Source of the DNA: Desulfatitalea sp.
GTDB lineage: Bacteria > Desulfobacterota > Desulfobacteria > Desulfobacterales > Desulfosarcinaceae
Assembly: GCA_013041835.1 (NCBI GenBank)
Contig: JABDRH010000075.1
Span: 1-13,579, forward strand
Direction of reading: 5' to 3'
DNA: 13,579 nt
Each line of letters begins with the position of its first letter. Position 1 is the first letter of the stretch. This document shows positions 1 to 6,348 of this stretch, piece by piece. Under the pieces are notes generated by a model. It ran no database searches and was not told where the DNA came from. It saw only the letters and a list, made by a program, of their open reading frames with translations. Both the position numbers and the translations under genes were made by a program.

Positions 1-66
1 GCCCAGGATTGCCCAGAATATGGCGGGATTGGCCCGGTATTCAATTCTTGTGGATTGAGATTGCAT
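1..66 (-). CDS. Start of an unidentified protein-coding gene running off the left edge
   Basis: Only the first 22 codons are visible. The ATG at 66-64 is preceded on the minus strand by AGGAAAGG with a 7-nt spacer, a good ribosome binding site. The frame stays open to base 1 and begins MQSQSTRIEY, turning hydrophobic (AIFWAILG) at the edge, as in a membrane segment or signal anchor. About 133 bp upstream is a GG-N10-GC sigma-54 promoter (199-214), and beyond it an enhancer-like dyad (317-344). The spacing matches that of the gene starting at 2756, so the gene is probably a third target of the activator encoded at 3046-4974. The family cannot be named from 22 residues. Confidence 0.6.
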   Translation of the reverse strand, partial: MQSQSTRIEYRANPAIFWAILG

Positions 67-198
67 GGTTGAACCTTTCCTAAATATGCTTTCTTGTCCT
101 CTTCGAGATCATTGCTATCCATAAAAACAATTGAAGCTCTAAAAGCAACTGAAGCCTTAATATTAACTGAAGCCTTTAAATTAACTGAAACAACAATC

Positions 199-214
199 TG
201 CAATATTGGTTCCA
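199..214 (-). promoter_or_regulatory. Sigma-54 (-24/-12) promoter for the gene starting at 66
   Basis: Read on the minus strand it is TGGAAC-CAATA-TTGCA. It has the invariant GG and GC exactly 10 bases apart and a good match to TGGCAC-N5-TTGCA. It differs by one base from the promoter at 2894-2909 and lies at the equivalent place in the duplicated cassette. Confidence 0.65.
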
Positions 215-316
215 AAGAGGGAAAAACGATGCCAAAATTATTTAACCTTCTGTAATATTTGTCTTATTTGATCGCTACGAATGGAGAGAGGGTAATACAA
301 TGGGAGGCAACCATGT

Positions 317-344
317 TGACATTACAGTGATTGGTGAAATATCA
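317..344. promoter_or_regulatory. Enhancer-like dyad (copy 1) for the sigma-54 activator
   Basis: An imperfect inverted repeat, TGACATTACA, 8 bases, TGAAATATCA. It matches the dyad at 3021-3048 and sits 103 bp upstream of the sigma-54 promoter at 199-214, a normal distance for enhancer binding by NtrC-family proteins. Binding by the regulator at 3046-4974 is inferred. Confidence 0.55.
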
Positions 345-573
345 GCAAAAAAACAGAAATCGCCTAAACAACTAATCCATTCTTAGCCTACCCATGAGAT
401 ATGACAGAGAGTCATCTTGTATGAACGGCAGGGATAAAAATAGGAATCCTTCCTGCTCTGTTGTTTTGCCGTGTGTTTCCCATTGCCAAAAGTACGTCCC
501 GATTCAATCCTGTGGCTTGAATATACCTTGAATCTCAACCATGTGTCGTTTTTATACGTTTTCGAACAGGCAA
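342..573 (-). pseudogene. Remnant of a second sigma-54-dependent regulator gene
   Basis: Short collinear pieces of the gene at 3046-4974 survive here: the stop codon region (342-355), a GAF-domain segment (about 375-440, matching 4320-4390), a linker segment (about 441-548, matching 4616-4727) and the first codons (about 549-573, matching 4950-4974). The aligned start codon is TTG instead of ATG. The arm-type domain is nearly all gone, and the AAA+ ATPase and HTH are deleted. No product could activate sigma-54 polymerase. Any surviving sigma-54 promoter next to it must be served in trans by the intact regulator. Confidence 0.8.
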
Positions 574-599
574 GAGGATAAACATAGAAAATGGAATTA

Positions 600-666
600 T
601 GGAAAAAATGATGGGTAAAGATTCGGAACCTTTAAAAAAAAGCCCACTTTCCCAGCGTTATTCCCA
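600..666. promoter_or_regulatory. Four TGGG-box array (degenerate copy)
   Basis: Two plus-strand boxes (TGGAAAAAAT at 600, TGGGTAAAGA at 612) and two minus-strand boxes (TGGGAAAGTG at 654-645, TGGGAATAAC at 666-657) keep the geometry of the array at 5001-5067. Spacing is 12 bp within each pair, and 42 bp separates the inner plus box start from the inner minus box start. It lies just downstream of the relic promoter at 666-695. Confidence 0.55.
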
Positions 667-695
667 TCATAGGCTATTCAAACATGATGTGTAAA
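666..695 (-). promoter_or_regulatory. Relic sigma-70-type promoter of the decayed regulator copy
   Basis: On the minus strand, TTTACA (695-690), an 18-bp spacer, then TATGAT (671-666). It has the same -10, the same spacer length and a near-identical -35 to the promoter at 5067-5096. Confidence 0.5.
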
Positions 696-741
696 GAGGA
701 TACAAAACGGATTACGAATTGAAAAATTCGATCAAATTGCT

Positions 742-781
742 ATCGGAGATTCACCGGAGCAATATCCGGCGAATCTCCGAT
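742..781 (-). terminator. Hairpin terminator after the gene at 814-1596
   Basis: A 16-bp stem with an 8-base loop. The only non-Watson-Crick position is G-U in minus-strand RNA but A-C in plus-strand RNA, which points to selection on the minus-strand transcript. A T-rich stretch follows on that strand (about 721-741) but there is no immediate run of T, so it may be an RNA-stabilising hairpin instead. It begins 33 bp past the stop codon. Confidence 0.65.
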
Positions 782-813
782 CCCCACCTCCTTCCGGGAA
801 AACTCACGCGTTA

Positions 814-1596
814 TTACCAGATTTGACGGCGATACATTGCGGCCATGAAAAGATTCATATAGATGTATTGCCCGATCCATGCAATATACCGCAACGGTTC
901 CTTCATACCCCAAGCAGCTTCGGCGCGTTTCCAAATATCATCTGTCATTTCTTCACGCATCACCGCATAGGTGAACTGGAGAACGAGCCTCTCTTCATCG
1001 CTCCATACCGACGATTCCGGACGATGAAGCATGGCGACCCTTTCGCCCGACATCAAATAAGATCCATTTTCGTCGGGTGTTGTTTCGGTGGATGTCGATA
1101 GCATCATTCGAAGCATGTACTGGTCATCCAGTTCGGTTGTAACTGCCAAGACGATCAGTAGCGCGTTGCCTACTTTCCTGCGCACATCCGGATCATCACG
1201 CTTATCAGACGCATCTATCCCTTTCTTGCTAGTCGTTACCTGCATGATCCCGTCGTTGCCGTCAAGTCCGGTTACCAACGAAGTCAATTTCTCGTAATAT
1301 GTATAGTAGTCAACCCACCCTTCCGGATCATTGGCCATGCACATGACGTTCATCTGGTACCAGATGTTTGACTGTTTGGGCATCTCATTATTGAGCACGC
1401 CCCACTCTAATTTGGGTTTCAGCAGCCGGCTGAGATATTCCATACCTTTTTCCTTCTCTTTTTTGTTGCACCAAGGCAATTTCTCGATATCAGCCGGCAC
1501 GTTTATTTTAGGAATACGGTTAAGTTTATCAATTTTCCAGAAACCATTCTCATCGCGCTCACCAATTTTTCCATAATCATTTTTTATTTTCCTCAT
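814..1596 (-). CDS. Carboxymuconolactone decarboxylase-like (AhpD-fold) protein, paralog A
   Basis: A 260-residue, probably cytoplasmic helical protein. Residues about 140-260 have the layout of the carboxymuconolactone-decarboxylase/AhpD fold: a helix around NALLIVLAVTTEL, then PESSVWSDEE and LVLQFTYAV, then a closing helix around IAWIGQYIYMNLF. The CxxC pair of AhpD-type peroxidase reductases is absent, so redox activity is unlikely and the function is unknown. The start at 1596 is preferred over an in-frame TTG at 1686. It follows AAGGGAGA at good spacing and gives exactly the length and N-terminal register (FWKIDK at 19-24) of paralog B at 1974-2756. Strongly shared blocks are TGLDxNDxIMQ, KKGIDA, GSYLMS and PESSVW. 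No GG-N10-GC promoter was found in the 377 bp upstream, unlike paralog B, so it may depend on read-through from paralog B. Confidence 0.85.
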   Translation of the reverse strand: MRKIKNDYGKIGERDENGFWKIDKLNRIPKINVPADIEKLPWCNKKEKEKGMEYLSRLLKPKLEWGVLNNEMPKQSNIWYQMNVMCMANDPEGWVDYYTYYEKLTSLVTGLDGNDGIMQVTTSKKGIDASDKRDDPDVRRKVGNALLIVLAVTTELDDQYMLRMMLSTSTETTPDENGSYLMSGERVAMLHRPESSVWSDEERLVLQFTYAVMREEMTDDIWKRAEAAWGMKEPLRYIAWIGQYIYMNLFMAAMYRRQIW

Positions 1597-1973
1597 TCCA
1601 TTCTCCCTTCTGTTTGTTTTTTGATTAGTATCTGCCAATCGCAGAACCGAATTCAGGCAAAATACCGCTTTTAATTTCGGGAGCAATCTTTTTAACTACA
1701 TCCGGAGCCCGAAAACCAACGAGATATCTGCCCATATTTTCTTCATGGTATCGACATCGCAACTTAACTTTTCGGAGACCTTTTGTGGCAGTATTTTTTT
1801 ATAATGGCAAAGATTTTCATATTGTTTCTCCATGCAATTATCGAAGTAATTATCTTTGTCGGTACGCTTATGGATCAATTCGATGCTATCGTCCTGTGGC
1901 TGAACAGACCCAGCCACGACGGGTGGACATGTTTATGATATCATCATGCACCCGTGGTGAAATCCACTTTCAT
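1597..1973. other. 377-bp gap between the CMD-like paralogs; no confident gene
   Basis: The minus strand has a 73-codon open frame (1696-1917) with a GTG start and no ribosome binding site. It is in phase with paralog A and separated from it by one TAG (1698-1696). An inverted repeat at about 1914-1959 (CACGGGTG pairing with CACCCGTCGTG, one bulge) lies just after the stop of paralog B and may be a weak terminator without a T-run. No sigma-54 consensus and no recognisable remnant of the regulator cassette were found here. Confidence 0.5.
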
Positions 1974-2756
1974 TCACCACTCTTTACGGCGAGTTAACGT
2001 ATTCATGCACATCATCATGGAGACATAGTGCCCGATCCATAGCATATATCGTATGGTTTCCTTCTCACCCCACAATGCCATGCAGCGGTCCCAAAGCGCA
2101 TCCGTCATTTCACTGCGGATCACCGCAAAGGTGAATTGTAGAACGAGGCCCTCTTCGTCGGTCCACACCGACGACTCTGGGTGACTCAGCATGGCGGCCT
2201 TTTCCGCCGACATCAAATAGGACCCGGTATCGTCGGGTTCTGTCTGGGTGGACGTAGTTGCCATCATACGAATCCAGAATTTTTCATTTCGCTCAGTTGC
2301 GATCCCGAAGCAAATCAGCAACGCGTTTCTGAGCCGCCGGCGAACTTCCGGGTCGTTTCGTTTCGCAGTTGCATCAATGCCTTTCTTGTGCGTTGTTGCC
2401 TGCATGATTTCGTCGTTATTATCAAGTCCGGTCAGCAAACATACCAAGCGCTCGTAAAACTTGAAGTAGGCCTCATACGACATTGGATCAACACATAGGC
2501 CGCCGATGCTACTCTGGAAATAGATGCGTTCCTGGGCAGGCAACTCACCCTTGCCTAACCCCCAACCGGACATTTCCCCCAAAAATTTCTTGAGCATCGC
2601 AGCACCGAGAGCCTTTTCTTCGTCGTTGAGAAAAGGCAGCTTCTCAAAATCGCTTGGCGTTTGAGGGGGATCAATCCGGTGTGGTTTGTCAATCTTCCAG
2701 AAACCGAACGCATCTCGCGCGTGGCTCATTTGTTTAATCTTTTCATTTTCCCTCAT
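1974..2756 (-). CDS. Carboxymuconolactone decarboxylase-like (AhpD-fold) protein, paralog B
   Basis: A 260-residue paralog of the protein at 814-1596. It matches over its whole length and best over residues about 109-212. It has the same C-terminal layout (NALLICFGIATE; PESSVWTDEE; LVLQFTFAV; LWIGHYVSMMMCMNTL) and again lacks the AhpD CxxC pair, so the reaction is unknown. ATG occurs at 2762 and 2756. The second is chosen because AAAGGA lies 8 nt before it and it equalises the N-terminus with paralog A. It is the first gene downstream of the activator on the same strand. Its own sigma-54 promoter (2894-2909) and enhancer dyad (3021-3048) make it the best-supported target of that activator. 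The leader is about 127 nt. Confidence 0.87.
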   Translation of the reverse strand: MRENEKIKQMSHARDAFGFWKIDKPHRIDPPQTPSDFEKLPFLNDEEKALGAAMLKKFLGEMSGWGLGKGELPAQERIYFQSSIGGLCVDPMSYEAYFKFYERLVCLLTGLDNNDEIMQATTHKKGIDATAKRNDPEVRRRLRNALLICFGIATERNEKFWIRMMATTSTQTEPDDTGSYLMSAEKAAMLSHPESSVWTDEEGLVLQFTFAVIRSEMTDALWDRCMALWGEKETIRYMLWIGHYVSMMMCMNTLTRRKEW

Positions 2757-2893
2757 TTTCATTATCCTTTCCGCTGGGTATTTAATTCGAACCTTTCCTA
2801 TATGCCTTCTTGTCCTCTTCCAGAACATTGCTATCCGCAAAAACAACTGAATCTCTAAAAGTTACTGAAGCCCCATAAATTGAAACCAGCATT

Positions 2894-2909
2894 TGCAACA
2901 TTGGTTCCA
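2894..2909 (-). promoter_or_regulatory. Sigma-54 promoter of CMD-like paralog B
   Basis: On the minus strand TGGAAC-CAATG-TTGCA, with GG and GC exactly 10 bases apart, close to the TGGCAC-N5-TTGCA consensus. Transcription should start near 2883, about 127 nt before the start codon at 2756. Confidence 0.7.
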
Positions 2910-3020
2910 AAGAGGAAAATGCCGAGCAGAAATACTTTAACTTCCTGTAATATTGGTCAAAATTGATCGTTTAAAATGGCGGGGGGCGGGGCGGGGTAAT
3001 GCAATGGGAGACAACTATGC

Positions 3021-3048
3021 TGACATTTCAGTGAGTGTTGAAATATCA
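3021..3048. promoter_or_regulatory. Enhancer-like dyad (copy 2), overlapping the regulator stop codon
   Basis: TGACATTTCA, 8 bases, TGAAATATCA: a 10-bp inverted repeat with 9 of 10 positions matching. It lies 112 bp upstream of the sigma-54 promoter at 2894-2909 and includes the TGA stop of the regulator (3048-3046). It is the presumed binding site of the regulator's Fis-type HTH. Confidence 0.6.
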
Positions 3049-4974
3049 ACAAAATTCGCTTTTGCGGTGAATTCCCAGGCGTTTCATTCGGGATTGAAGC
3101 GTCTTGGGGTTCACGCCCAAAAGCCGTGCCGCACCCCGAACTCCGGACAGGCGGCCGCCGCATTTTTCGAGTGCCGTGATGATGTGATCGCGTTGCAGAT
3201 CATCCAGTGTTTTGAATTGATGCGTGGCGGGTTCACTCACTTCGGGGAGCTGAATATGAAGTGTATTTCCTTTGGTGATGATCATGGCACGTTCCACCAT
3301 GTTTCTTAATTCCCTTATGTTTCCTGGCCAATCATAGGTTTGAAGGGCTTCAATGGTGGTGTTGGGAATGGTATCAATTTTTTTTCCCATGACCTCTGAA
3401 AATTCCTTCACGAACGATGTGATGAGCAAGGGCACATCTTCCGCACGTCTTCGCAGCGGCGGCACGGTAATGGGAAAAACATTGAGGCGGTAATAGAGGT
3501 CCGTCCGAAACCGCCCCTCTTTGACCGCCGCTTTTAGATCCCGGTTTGTGGCGGCGATGATTCTGGCATCCACGGTAAGGGTTTTGGTGCTGCCCAGCCG
3601 TTCAAATTGACCTTCTTGAAGTACACGGAGCAACTTGGCCTGCAGCTCAAGGGGAAGATCCCCGATTTCATCCAAAAATATCGAAGCGCCATCCGCCAGC
3701 TCAAAACGGCCGATCTGTTTTGAAACAGCCCCGGTAAAAGCACCCTTTTCATGACCGAACAATTCACTTTCGATCAGTGCGGCCGGAAGGGCCGAACAAT
3801 TAACCTTGACCATGGGGTGATCCTTGCGGGGACTTAAATTGTGAACGGCATGCGCGATCAATTCCTTACCCGTCCCGGTTTCTCCCTGAATCAGAACCGT
3901 TGCGGATGTATCCGCCACCTGGTGGATTTGACTGATGACGTCATTGATGGCCTTGCTTTGGCCCACGATCTTCTGATGGTCGAACTCATCCCTGATTTCA
4001 TCGATGAGATAGAGCTTTTCCGCTTCAAGCCGGTCTTTGAGTTTATTGATTTCAATGATCGAATTCGCAAGGGCTTCGTCGGTCCTTTTCCGCGATATGG
4101 CATTTGAGAAAACATCTGAAATTAGACGAAGCCGCTCAACGACCTCTTCCGCCCATTCACGACGAACTCCGAACGACTCCCATGAGATCATTCCCAAGAT
4201 ATCGGAGCCGGCCTTAAGTGGGAAAACCAAAGCCGACGTGACCCCCCTGTCTTTTGCGATCTGCTTGATGGGTTCGCTGTCGTCGGGCAATTCCGTGTAA
4301 TCCGAAAACATGAACATTTTATCCATTCTTAGCCTATCCATGAGATATGACAGAAAGTCATCTTGTATGAACTGGTGGGGATATAAGGTGGTAATCTCCG
4401 GGGAACACCAGGAGTGCCGTAGAATCATTTTTTTCTTATCCGGGGCGAACTCCATTAGGCCGCTTCCATGAAAGCCCAGGGCCTGACAGACCAACTTCTG
4501 GCTTTTTTCGATTTCTTTATCAATTTGATCGGCCTGAAGGTTGATGAATCCTGCCGACAGATTTGAGATGAGCGCCTCGAACTCCAGGCGTTCTTTAAAT
4601 GCCTGCTGCAGCGTTAGCAATCCTTGCTGATCTTTTGTTTTGCCGGGTGTTTCCCATGGCCAAAAATCTGTCTCACTTTTCTGACGTGGTTTGGATATGC
4701 CTTGTAGCCCTACCTGGTGTTTCTCTTCATTGCTGGCGCCTTGGGATCGGTTGAACCCAAGATGGTTGCTTTCGATACACTGGACGCGGATTTTATGTGC
4801 CTTTTCAGGGGTCATCCCGTCCCGGAATTGCCGACCGACTCTTTTCTCAATCTGTCTGCCGTTCTTGCGGTATACGATGTAATAGATCCGTTCATTCTTG
4901 ATCGATCCTATTGTTTTCCCTTCAATAAAATAAACGCCGGGATATTCTGTCTTAATACGCTTTCGAACCGGCAT
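3046..4974 (-). CDS. Sigma-54-dependent activator with integrase-type arm domain, GAF, AAA+ and Fis HTH
   Basis: A 642-residue activator of sigma-54 RNA polymerase. Residues about 7-68 (YPGVYF, YYIVYRKNGR, KRVGRQF, MTPEKAHKIR) match the N-terminal arm-binding domain of phage-type tyrosine integrases. This is unusual, as NtrC-family proteins normally start with a receiver, GAF, PAS or V4R domain. Residues about 128-296 are a GAF-type sensor, and about 297-332 a helical linker. The AAA+ domain (about 334-565) has Walker A GETGTGK (364-370), GAFTGA (411-416), Walker B IFLDE (432-436) and WPGNIREL (549-556). A Fis-type HTH occupies about 593-634. All key residues are intact, so the protein should be active; its ligand is unknown. 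GAGG lies 9 nt before the ATG. There is no partner kinase nearby, which fits direct ligand sensing. The divergent gene at 5418 and downstream paralog B both carry sigma-54 promoters and are its likely targets. Confidence 0.93.
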   Translation of the reverse strand: MPVRKRIKTEYPGVYFIEGKTIGSIKNERIYYIVYRKNGRQIEKRVGRQFRDGMTPEKAHKIRVQCIESNHLGFNRSQGASNEEKHQVGLQGISKPRQKSETDFWPWETPGKTKDQQGLLTLQQAFKERLEFEALISNLSAGFINLQADQIDKEIEKSQKLVCQALGFHGSGLMEFAPDKKKMILRHSWCSPEITTLYPHQFIQDDFLSYLMDRLRMDKMFMFSDYTELPDDSEPIKQIAKDRGVTSALVFPLKAGSDILGMISWESFGVRREWAEEVVERLRLISDVFSNAISRKRTDEALANSIIEINKLKDRLEAEKLYLIDEIRDEFDHQKIVGQSKAINDVISQIHQVADTSATVLIQGETGTGKELIAHAVHNLSPRKDHPMVKVNCSALPAALIESELFGHEKGAFTGAVSKQIGRFELADGASIFLDEIGDLPLELQAKLLRVLQEGQFERLGSTKTLTVDARIIAATNRDLKAAVKEGRFRTDLYYRLNVFPITVPPLRRRAEDVPLLITSFVKEFSEVMGKKIDTIPNTTIEALQTYDWPGNIRELRNMVERAMIITKGNTLHIQLPEVSEPATHQFKTLDDLQRDHIITALEKCGGRLSGVRGAARLLGVNPKTLQSRMKRLGIHRKSEFC

Positions 4975-5000
4975 GGGAATAAACCTCGAAGATGCAATTA

Positions 5001-5067
5001 TGGGTAAAATGCTGGGAAATTACAGGAACAGTCTAAAAGAGGCCAATTTTACCCAGCAATATTCCCA
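5001..5067. promoter_or_regulatory. Four TGGG-box operator array in the regulator leader
   Basis: There are two plus-strand boxes (TGGGTAAAAT at 5001, TGGGAAATTA at 5013) and two minus-strand boxes (TGGGTAAAAT at 5055-5046, TGGGAATATT at 5067-5058). Each pair is spaced 12 bp and the pairs face each other. The array begins right after the -10 box of the regulator promoter and ends 27 bp before the start codon, where a bound protein would block transcription. Direct repeats about one helical turn apart resemble arm-type integrase sites, so the regulator's own arm domain may bind here (inference). Confidence 0.6.
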
Positions 5068-5096
5068 TCATACAATAGATGTGTACGATGCGTAAA
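5067..5096 (-). promoter_or_regulatory. Probable sigma-70 promoter of the sigma-54 activator gene
   Basis: On the minus strand TTTACG (5096-5091), an 18-bp spacer, TATGAT (5072-5067). The -10 matches 5 of 6 consensus bases. The predicted start falls within the TGGG-box array, about 85 nt before the ATG. The same arrangement recurs at 666-695. Confidence 0.55.
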
Positions 5097-5132
5097 GAGG
5101 ATATAAAACGCTGGCATGGGGACACCGATATG

Positions 5133-5158
5133 TGACCGTTTCAGTGGTGTGTTGAGTT
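5133..5158. promoter_or_regulatory. Enhancer-like element (copy 3) for the divergent sigma-54 promoter
   Basis: It shares three blocks in order with the dyad at 3021-3048: TGAC, TTTCAGTG and GTGTTGA, with one extra base between each pair of blocks. The right half is less symmetric than in the other copies. It lies 86 bp upstream of the sigma-54 promoter at 5244-5259, within normal enhancer range. Confidence 0.5.
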
Positions 5159-5243
5159 GGGCCTCCATGAAAAACGAAAAAGCATTACCGGTTTGGGAGC
5201 CTACACCGTCGGTTGCGGGAACAAACCACGGGGAAACCGAAGA

Positions 5244-5259
5244 TGGTACACAATTCGCA
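5244..5259 (+). promoter_or_regulatory. Sigma-54 promoter of the 7-TM membrane protein gene
   Basis: TGGTAC-ACAAT-TCGCA on the plus strand, with GG and GC exactly 10 bases apart. It matches the consensus at 5 of 6 positions in the -24 block and 4 of 5 in the -12 block. Transcription would start near 5270, giving a leader of about 148 nt before the ATG at 5418. The frame upstream of 5418 is open to 5157 but looks non-coding and would contain this promoter. Confidence 0.55.
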
Positions 5260-5417
5260 TATCCAAACAAGAACTGGGTGCCGATCCCCAATCGTCAGAC
5301 GCTGCTGTGTTGTCGCACCGTATGATCCGGGTTGCCGGTACCGATCCGCAAAATGCAGGGCATTTCCATCTTCGGCAAAAATTCTTATGTTCGAGACTAA
5401 CGTTTGTGGAGGGAAAA

Positions 5418-6158
5418 ATGGTTCAAGAGATTATAAATTCGTATACGAATAATCCAAGCTTGCTCGGAATTTCAGCGATTGCCTTTGCGATCGGGTATAT
5501 TGAATATGTGTATAGCTTCAGGCTTGTGATCAGGGAAAAATCAGCGCCATTCCCAGTCTGGATGCACACCTTTTACTTTGCGCATGATTTTACGGCGGCG
5601 GTCGTGTTTTTTAAACTGGCGAGACAATATGACTACTTTTGGTTCTTCACACTTTCCAGTATCGCCTTGCTGGTCTGGAACTGTTTTGAAATTTTCAACT
5701 TATACATGGCCGTCAAGGTTGAACGGCAAGAGATATGGGGAGAATGCTACAGTACCCCGGTAACTGAAAAACAGGCAGTTTTAAAGATAATCGGCCAAAT
5801 TGCAATAATGGCGGCTGTTGTCAATCTTTTCAGGGTCTACATGAATGATGTGGTCATGTTCAAATGGCTTTGTTTTACAAACATCATCATGGCGGTTGGT
5901 CCTGGCTACCTGTGGGCCAAACGCAAGCGCAGAACAGGCACATCCGTTGGGCTTTCCATCGTTATTTTTGCCGGTACGGTAAATACCTTCCTGCCTCCCG
6001 GATATGGGATGTGGACAACGGCGCTTAACTATTTTGATCAACCATGGTTTTATATCACTGGAATCATAATATCGGCGGTTGCGCTTAACAACATCATCAT
6101 GCTTCTTCGGTTTCCCGCAAAAGAGCACGTTGACGGTACAAAAAAACCGATTTGGTAA
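5418..6158 (+). CDS. Seven-TM integral membrane protein of unknown function
   Basis: A 246-residue inner-membrane protein. Hydrophobic segments lie at about 15-37, 48-68, 73-99, 119-141, 147-166, 176-199 and 209-231, which suggests seven helices. Charged or polar residues within or near the helices include E29, H50, H56, D57, E91 and N94; the segment WMHTFYFAHDF (48-58) is striking and may form a polar site. The ATG at 5418 follows GGAGG with a 5-nt spacer and is clearly better than the upstream in-frame ATG at 5157, whose 87-residue extension is not protein-like. The gene is divergent from the sigma-54 activator and has its own GG-N10-GC promoter and enhancer element, so it is probably part of that regulon. 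The size and topology resemble small integral-membrane terpene-cyclase-like families, but no diagnostic motif was confirmed. Confidence 0.82.
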   Translation: MVQEIINSYTNNPSLLGISAIAFAIGYIEYVYSFRLVIREKSAPFPVWMHTFYFAHDFTAAVVFFKLARQYDYFWFFTLSSIALLVWNCFEIFNLYMAVKVERQEIWGECYSTPVTEKQAVLKIIGQIAIMAAVVNLFRVYMNDVVMFKWLCFTNIIMAVGPGYLWAKRKRRTGTSVGLSIVIFAGTVNTFLPPGYGMWTTALNYFDQPWFYITGIIISAVALNNIIMLLRFPAKEHVDGTKKPIW

Positions 6159-6245
6159 AAGGACTGCGGCGATCACAACACCATAGCGTCCGTTCTCATT
6201 GTTGAACCCGGCGCACAACCCGAATGACGCAAGGTCCGGAATTGT

Positions 6246-6283
6246 CAAGGGTTCGCAGCAGTTTTCACTGCGACGGACCCTTG
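6246..6283. terminator. Bidirectional hairpin between convergent genes
   Basis: A 17-bp imperfect stem (arms 6246-6262 and 6267-6283, three mismatched positions) with the loop TTTC. It lies between the stop at 6158 (plus) and the stop at 6349 (minus). A short T-rich stretch follows on the plus strand. The remaining 190 bp of the gap shows nothing else. Confidence 0.6.
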
Positions 6284-6348
6284 GCGTTTAAGCCCTCCGG
6301 TTATTCCACCATTGGGGTTGAATATGCGCAAGCACTGACGCCTGTCGA

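Larger units (their letters stand above)
71..709 (-). repeat. Degenerate second copy of the regulator cassette at 2789-5110
   Basis: This block aligns collinearly with 2789-5110 after large internal deletions. Matching blocks are about 71-350 with 2789-3055 (leader, sigma-54 promoter, enhancer, regulator stop codon), 375-440 with 4320-4390 (GAF-domain coding), 441-548 with 4616-4727 (linker coding), and 549-709 with 4950-5110 (regulator start and promoter). Roughly 1.7 kb is missing, including all of the AAA+ and HTH coding sequence. Control elements are better preserved than coding sequence. The homology ends abruptly near 71 and 709, so a defined unit was duplicated. The comparison was made by eye. 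Confidence 0.8.
2789..5110 (-). repeat. Intact regulator cassette (parent-like copy of the repeat at 71-709)
   Basis: The unit comprises the regulator promoter, TGGG-box array, activator gene, enhancer dyad, sigma-54 promoter and leader. Its ends coincide with the ends of homology to 71-709. The target gene is not part of the repeated unit: the intact copy feeds paralog B, whereas the decayed copy feeds an unrelated gene at the left edge. Confidence 0.75.

Noticed and set aside
1696..1917. 73-codon minus-strand frame in phase with paralog A, separated by a single TAG, as a possible read-through (pyrrolysine) extension
   Set aside because: It has no ribosome binding site, paralog A has a good start and ribosome binding site at 1596, and paralog B shows no matching extension.
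5157..5417. In-frame 87-residue N-terminal extension of the 7-TM protein
   Set aside because: The composition is not protein-like, a strong GGAGG precedes the ATG at 5418, and the extension would cover the sigma-54 promoter at 5244-5259.
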